NCBI GenBank assembly: GCA_017480525.1
Contig: JAFVAM010000059.1
Span: 1 to 49,395, forward strand
DNA: 49,395 nt
DNA from: Bacteroidales bacterium
GTDB taxonomy: Bacteria; Bacteroidota; Bacteroidia; Bacteroidales; P3
Direction of reading: 5' to 3'
The notes beneath the pieces were generated by a model, which did no database searches, had not been told where the DNA came from, and was given only the letters and a program-made list of their open reading frames with translations. Shown here piece by piece: positions 45,928-49,395 of the stretch (positions are counted from its first letter, which is position 1; every line of letters starts with the position of its first letter). A program made the translations under genes and the position numbers.

Positions 45928-48465
45928 TCAGGATTGGTTGAGCATGAAGTGGAGACGGTTCTGGACGTTGGCCTCGGAGGTGCCTGAGTCGAAATCGAGG
46001 AAGAGCAGCGACAGGTCGGGGTAGCGTTCCTTGATGCGTTTCTCGATGCCTTTGGAGATGATATGGTTGGCGATGCATCCGAAGGGTTGCACACTGACGA
46101 CCTTGTGGATGCCGCTCTCTGCGAGATGGCATATCTCGCCGGGGAGGAGCCATCCCTCGCCGAAGTTGGCGGCGGGGTTGATGACCTGGCGCGAGAGGTG
46201 CTGCAACTCGAAGGCGTCGACGAAGGGGCGGTAGGGTGCGAAAGGGGCGCAGATGCGGTCCACCTTGCGGGCCAGGCGCATGATGAGGCTGTTGGCAGCG
46301 CGGGAGACGCCGGCGGGTATCTGGGGGCGTCCGATGTGGAGTTCTTTGTCGGTGCCCATGGCGGGCAGGGCAGAGAGGAAGAAGGCGCTGAGGGCCGGCG
46401 GCACCACCTCGACGCCACGCTCCATGAGCCAGGCGACGACATTCTTGTTGGAGAAGGAGTTATACTTGACATAGATTTCGCCCACGAGGCCCACCTGCGG
46501 CACCTGGCGCGAGGGGTCGATGGCGAGGTTGAAGTCGTCCACGGCGCGAGCCAGCAGACGCATGAGGCCTCGGGTGTCGCTCGCAGCCACCAGAGGCATG
46601 GCCTCGGCAGTGTAGCGATCGTAGAGACGTCGGGCCTCGCCTTTCTCGCGTTCGCGCACGGCGGCGGGGAAGTAGAGCTTCTGCATGGCATCGGCGAAGA
46701 ACATGGTGTAGAGCATGATACGCCAGATTTTGCCCCAGGGGATGGAGAAGCCCGGCTGGGTGTCGGTGAGGCCGTCGTTGAAGGCCACGGAAATGACCGG
46801 CACGTCGGCATAGCCGGCGCGCACGAGGGCGTTCTTGATGAGGGAATAGTAGTTGCTGGCGCGGCACTGGCCGCCGGTCTGTGTCATGCCGATGGCTGTG
46901 CGGCTGAGGTCGTAGCGACCAGAGCGCAGGGCGCGCATGACGCTGCCCACGACGATGGTGGCGGGGTAGCAGATGTCGTTGTTGGCCTCCTGCAGGCCTT
47001 GTTCGGCATCGTCGTGGCTGCCCATGGGGAGGTTCTCCAGGCGGTAGCCGATCATGGCGAAGAGCGTGGGCAGATACTCCGAATAGCCCTCGGCGAAATA
47101 GGGGGCAAGGATGGTGCGTCGACGGTCGTCGGCAGTGAAGGGGCGGGTGGTGAAGGCCGGTGTTTTCAGAGCACTCTGGATATTCTGCTCCTCCTGCACA
47201 CCCACAATTTTCTGCTCTCCCACACTTTCCACCAGCGAACGCAGGCGGAGGCGGAGGGAACCTATGTTGTTGACATCGTCGATCTTGAGGGTGGTGAGGT
47301 TCTTGCCGTGGCGGTCGAGGATGGAGCGCACCTCGTCGAGGATGAAGGCGTCGGGGCCGCAGCCGAAAGAGGTGAGTTCCACCATGTGCAAGGCCGGATA
47401 GGGGTGCTGCCCAACGAACCAGGCGGCTTTGAAGATGCGGTTGGGATAGGCCCACTGGCTGAGGGCGTTGATGTGGCGGTAGACGTCGCTGCCAGCGTGG
47501 GCGGCCACGTTCTCGGTTATAACATCGATGCCCATGTCGGCGATGGCCTGCGACACCTTGTGTTCGATGAGGGGGTCGATGTGGTAGGGTCTGGCGGCGA
47601 GGAGGATAACCATGCGGCCTTCGACCATGGCCTTCTGCAACACTTCGGCGCCACGACGCTCGAGTTCGGCGAGATAGGCCTCCTGCGCCGCGAGGGCTTT
47701 CTCCACGGCGCGGCGGGCTGTGCGGCTGTCGACGCCGAGGGTGGCCAGATAGTCGGTGCACGACTGGCGAAGGAGCCTGGGGGCGGCAAAGGAGACCACC
47801 GGTGCGTCGAGGGGGATGCCGTGGCGGCGTTCGGGGTCGATGGAGGAGCGGATGACATCGCTATAGCCGCTGACGACAGGACAGTTGAACGAGTTGCCCG
47901 AATGTTCGTCCTCCTTGCGCTCGTAGACCACCCAAGGGTATAGGATGCGGTCCACGCCCTTGTCGACGAGGTCCATCACATGGCCATGCATCAGCTTGGC
48001 AGGGAAGCAGATGTTGTCCGCCACGATGGTGCGGATGCCCTGCTCGTAGAGGCGGTTGGTGGAACCCTGCGAGAGCACCACCTGGAACCCGCACTCCGAC
48101 AGCAGCGTGTGCCAGAAGGGGAAGTCTTCGTAGAGGCCGAGGCCACGGGGGAGTCCGATGCGGAGGGCAGTGCCCTGATGTGGCGTAGCAAGCGTAGCGT
48201 TACGCCTCCAGAGCAGGCGGTTTTTCTCGGCGAACATGTTGACACCTTTCTTGACGGAGTCGCCCTGCGAGGAGTAGACACGTTCACACTGGTTGCCGGA
48301 ATAGAAGGTGCAGCCGTTGGCAAAACGGAAAGTGCGCACCGTGCAGTGGTTGTCGCAGCCGGGGCAAACCTCGATGCCCGAATCATAGTTGCGTCCCTGT
48401 ACCAGTTTGTCTAATGTGGTATTCAAGAGGAGTTCTGATTTTTGAGTTTTGATATTATAATGCAC
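45928..48465 (-). CDS. 2-hydroxyacyl-CoA dehydratase-related protein (DUF2229 / HgdB-like), C-terminal part of a split activase
   Basis: About 845 residues, the part that in relatives follows the ATPase domains in one long chain. It opens with a Cys cluster ([26 protein letters not shown]), then the DUF2229 region ([45 protein letters not shown]) and HgdB-like segments with conserved Cys: [61 protein letters not shown]. These Cys residues probably hold iron-sulfur or double-cubane clusters that receive low-potential electrons from the ATPase. A likely start is the GTG at 48465, overlapping the preceding stop by 11 bp. The frame is open further upstream as shadow. Substrate is unknown. Confidence 0.85.
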   Translation of the reverse strand: MHYNIKTQKSELLLNTTLDKLVQGRNYDSGIEVCPGCDNHCTVRTFRFANGCTFYSGNQCERVYSSQGDSVKKGVNMFAEKNRLLWRRNATLATPHQGTALRIGLPRGLGLYEDFPFWHTLLSECGFQVVLSQGSTNRLYEQGIRTIVADNICFPAKLMHGHVMDLVDKGVDRILYPWVVYERKEDEHSGNSFNCPVVSGYSDVIRSSIDPERRHGIPLDAPVVSFAAPRLLRQSCTDYLATLGVDSRTARRAVEKALAAQEAYLAELERRGAEVLQKAMVEGRMVILLAARPYHIDPLIEHKVSQAIADMGIDVITENVAAHAGSDVYRHINALSQWAYPNRIFKAAWFVGQHPYPALHMVELTSFGCGPDAFILDEVRSILDRHGKNLTTLKIDDVNNIGSLRLRLRSLVESVGEQKIVGVQEEQNIQSALKTPAFTTRPFTADDRRRTILAPYFAEGYSEYLPTLFAMIGYRLENLPMGSHDDAEQGLQEANNDICYPATIVVGSVMRALRSGRYDLSRTAIGMTQTGGQCRASNYYSLIKNALVRAGYADVPVISVAFNDGLTDTQPGFSIPWGKIWRIMLYTMFFADAMQKLYFPAAVREREKGEARRLYDRYTAEAMPLVAASDTRGLMRLLARAVDDFNLAIDPSRQVPQVGLVGEIYVKYNSFSNKNVVAWLMERGVEVVPPALSAFFLSALPAMGTDKELHIGRPQIPAGVSRAANSLIMRLARKVDRICAPFAPYRPFVDAFELQHLSRQVINPAANFGEGWLLPGEICHLAESGIHKVVSVQPFGCIANHIISKGIEKRIKERYPDLSLLFLDFDSGTSEANVQNRLHFMLNQS

Positions 48466-49282
48466 GTGAGCGGGCGTAAAGGGCGGCTCCGTAGGCACCG
48501 GCCAGCTCAGGGCAGTCGGTGAAACGGACGGTGAGACCTGTGAGGCGCTCGAGGGCGCGGACCACAGAGTGGTTCTTGAAGGTGCCGCCCTGCACCACAA
48601 TATGGCTGCCCAGCTCGTCGAGCGAGCGCAGCTTGAGCACCTTGAAGAGGCAGTTCTTGATGACCGAATAGGAGAAGCCTGCCGCGATGTCGGCCACGTC
48701 GGCCCCCTCGCGCATGGCCTGCTTCACCTTCGAGTTCATGAAGACCGTGCAACGCGTTCCGAGATCGTAGGGATGACGGGCGAAGCAGGCCAGCTTGGCG
48801 AAGGCACTGATGGTGTAGCCCAACTGGTTGGCGAAGGTCATAATGAAACTTCCGCAGCCCGAGGAACAGGCCTCGTTGATCTCGATGCGGCGAATGGCAC
48901 CGCGGGCGGCGAAGATGGCCTTCATGTCTTGTCCGCCGATATCGAGTACGAAGCTCACATCGGGGTCCACAGCGCGCGCGGCGGTGAAATGGGCCATGGT
49001 TTCCACGATGCCGTGGTCCAGCGAGAAGGCCGTGCGCAGAAGGCTTTCGCCATAGCCTGTGGCCGCCGACGAGACAATGCGTACCGCCGAGGGGTCGGCC
49101 ACGGCGGCGTGGAGTTTCTCCAGTGCCTCGACGAAGGTGTGGTAGCTGTCGCCACGGTTGAAAAGGTAGTCGCGGTAAGCCATGCGTCCCTCGCGGTCCA
49201 CGAGGACGAGTTTCGTCGTTGTGCTGCCGGAGTCGACGCCGAGGAAATAGTCGCCTGCGGCGACGGGTCCGGCCTGCGGCAC
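48455..49282 (-). CDS. Acyl-CoA dehydratase activase-type ATPase domain (BadF/BadG/BcrA/BcrD family)
   Basis: A 275-residue ASKHA-fold ATPase of the type that drives ATP-dependent electron transfer to 2-hydroxyacyl-CoA dehydratases and benzoyl-CoA reductases. It shows the phosphate-1 loop [32 protein letters not shown], the iron-sulfur region [51 protein letters not shown] and [18 protein letters not shown]. In relatives this is the second ATPase domain of a chain of roughly 1,400 residues. Here it is bounded by a TAG at 49322-49324 and a TAA at 48455-48457. The first usable start after the TAG is the GTG at 49282, only 10 residues before the domain begins. Confidence 0.85.
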   Translation of the reverse strand: MPQAGPVAAGDYFLGVDSGSTTTKLVLVDREGRMAYRDYLFNRGDSYHTFVEALEKLHAAVADPSAVRIVSSAATGYGESLLRTAFSLDHGIVETMAHFTAARAVDPDVSFVLDIGGQDMKAIFAARGAIRRIEINEACSSGCGSFIMTFANQLGYTISAFAKLACFARHPYDLGTRCTVFMNSKVKQAMREGADVADIAAGFSYSVIKNCLFKVLKLRSLDELGSHIVVQGGTFKNHSVVRALERLTGLTVRFTDCPELAGAYGAALYARSRAL

Positions 49283-49321
49283 AGAGAAGCCACTCTTTTC
49301 CGAGAGCCAGCGGCCATAGTT

Positions 49322-49395
49322 CTACTGGCTGTCGACGAGGGGAGCGAGGCCGCTGTCGCCCAGGGTTGCGAACTGCCGCTCGGCAACGGAGAAAC
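49322..49395 (-). pseudogene. C-terminal end of the preceding activase domain, cut by window edge
   Basis: The minus-strand frame is open from the right edge to a TAG at 49324-49322. It reads VAERQFATLGDSGLAPLVDS followed by Gln and stop. Directly after the TAG, in the same frame, come [12 protein letters not shown] and the second ATPase domain. I remember relatives with a continuous LGDS..PPLVE....Y.RWL segment here, so the TAG seems to interrupt one ancestral frame. TAG is an ordinary stop in this window (rpoD, rsmG and the DUF486 gene end with it), so recoding is unlikely. Only about 22 codons are visible. Confidence 0.5.

Noticed and set aside
49322..49324. TAG as a recoded sense codon (amber suppression or pyrrolysine)
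   Set aside because: rpoD, rsmG and the DUF486 gene end normally at TAG, so TAG is a standard stop here; no suppressor tRNA is visible.

Overview
The window is GC-rich, gene-dense chromosomal DNA from a member of the Bacteroidota, most likely an uncultured anaerobic Bacteroidales. Four things point there. Promoters have the TTTG / TAnnTTTG form. The genes include Bacteroidota-type families (PorP/SprF, GldJ, the fused MurF-alanine racemase, OstA-like, DUF2851, DUF4919, DUF6266, a short 286-residue primary sigma factor). Several lipoprotein signals carry the SC or AC lipobox seen in that phylum. HydF, the maturation GTPase of [FeFe] hydrogenase, implies anaerobic hydrogen metabolism. No integrase, transposase, phage gene or CRISPR array is visible.

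Layout. 1-6.3 kb is housekeeping: radA (cut by the left edge), ffh, folD, a small lipoprotein on the minus strand, rpoD and rsmG. 6.5-12 kb is a minus-strand operon: hydF, folA, cinA, a DUF486 membrane protein and a GH2 beta-mannosidase-like lipoprotein. 12.3-20.8 kb holds a DUF4919 protein and a 2592-residue cyclic-beta-glucan-synthase-like enzyme (GT84, glycoamylase-like and GH94 modules). 21-23 kb, minus strand, has a beta-carbonic anhydrase, a flavin-reductase-like lipoprotein, a uracil-DNA-glycosylase-family protein and a possible translationally coupled 52-residue protein. 23.3-27.8 kb has rocD, an M23 peptidase behind a small membrane protein, and a BspA-type leucine-rich-repeat protein.

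27.9-37.7 kb is a plus-strand envelope and chaperone block: porP, gldJ, an OstA-like protein, grpE, dnaJ, DUF2851 and the MurF-Alr fusion. A DUF6266 gene converges on it. 38.8-43 kb has lon, a PorE-like protein (beta-propeller, carboxypeptidase-regulatory-like and OmpA-like domains) and tRNA-Pro(GGG). 43.2 kb to the right edge, minus strand, has a small lipoprotein, murF, a TetR regulator and a 2-hydroxyacyl-CoA-dehydratase-activase-type ATPase system split into separate reading frames.

The most unusual signal is not one gene but a layer of small repeats. An imperfectly palindromic intergenic element occurs four times. Short repeat-like or palindromic segments also sit in frame inside otherwise conserved proteins (RadA, MurF and at least four places in the giant glucan synthase), and a similar A-rich stretch lies at the break between two activase frames. 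The second strong observation is the activase itself: a protein I remember as one long chain in relatives is interrupted here by an in-frame TAG and a frame change, both in interdomain linkers. The third is a beta-mannosidase that appears to lack its second beta-sandwich domain. All family names rest on reading the translated sequence and family knowledge; no database search was possible.
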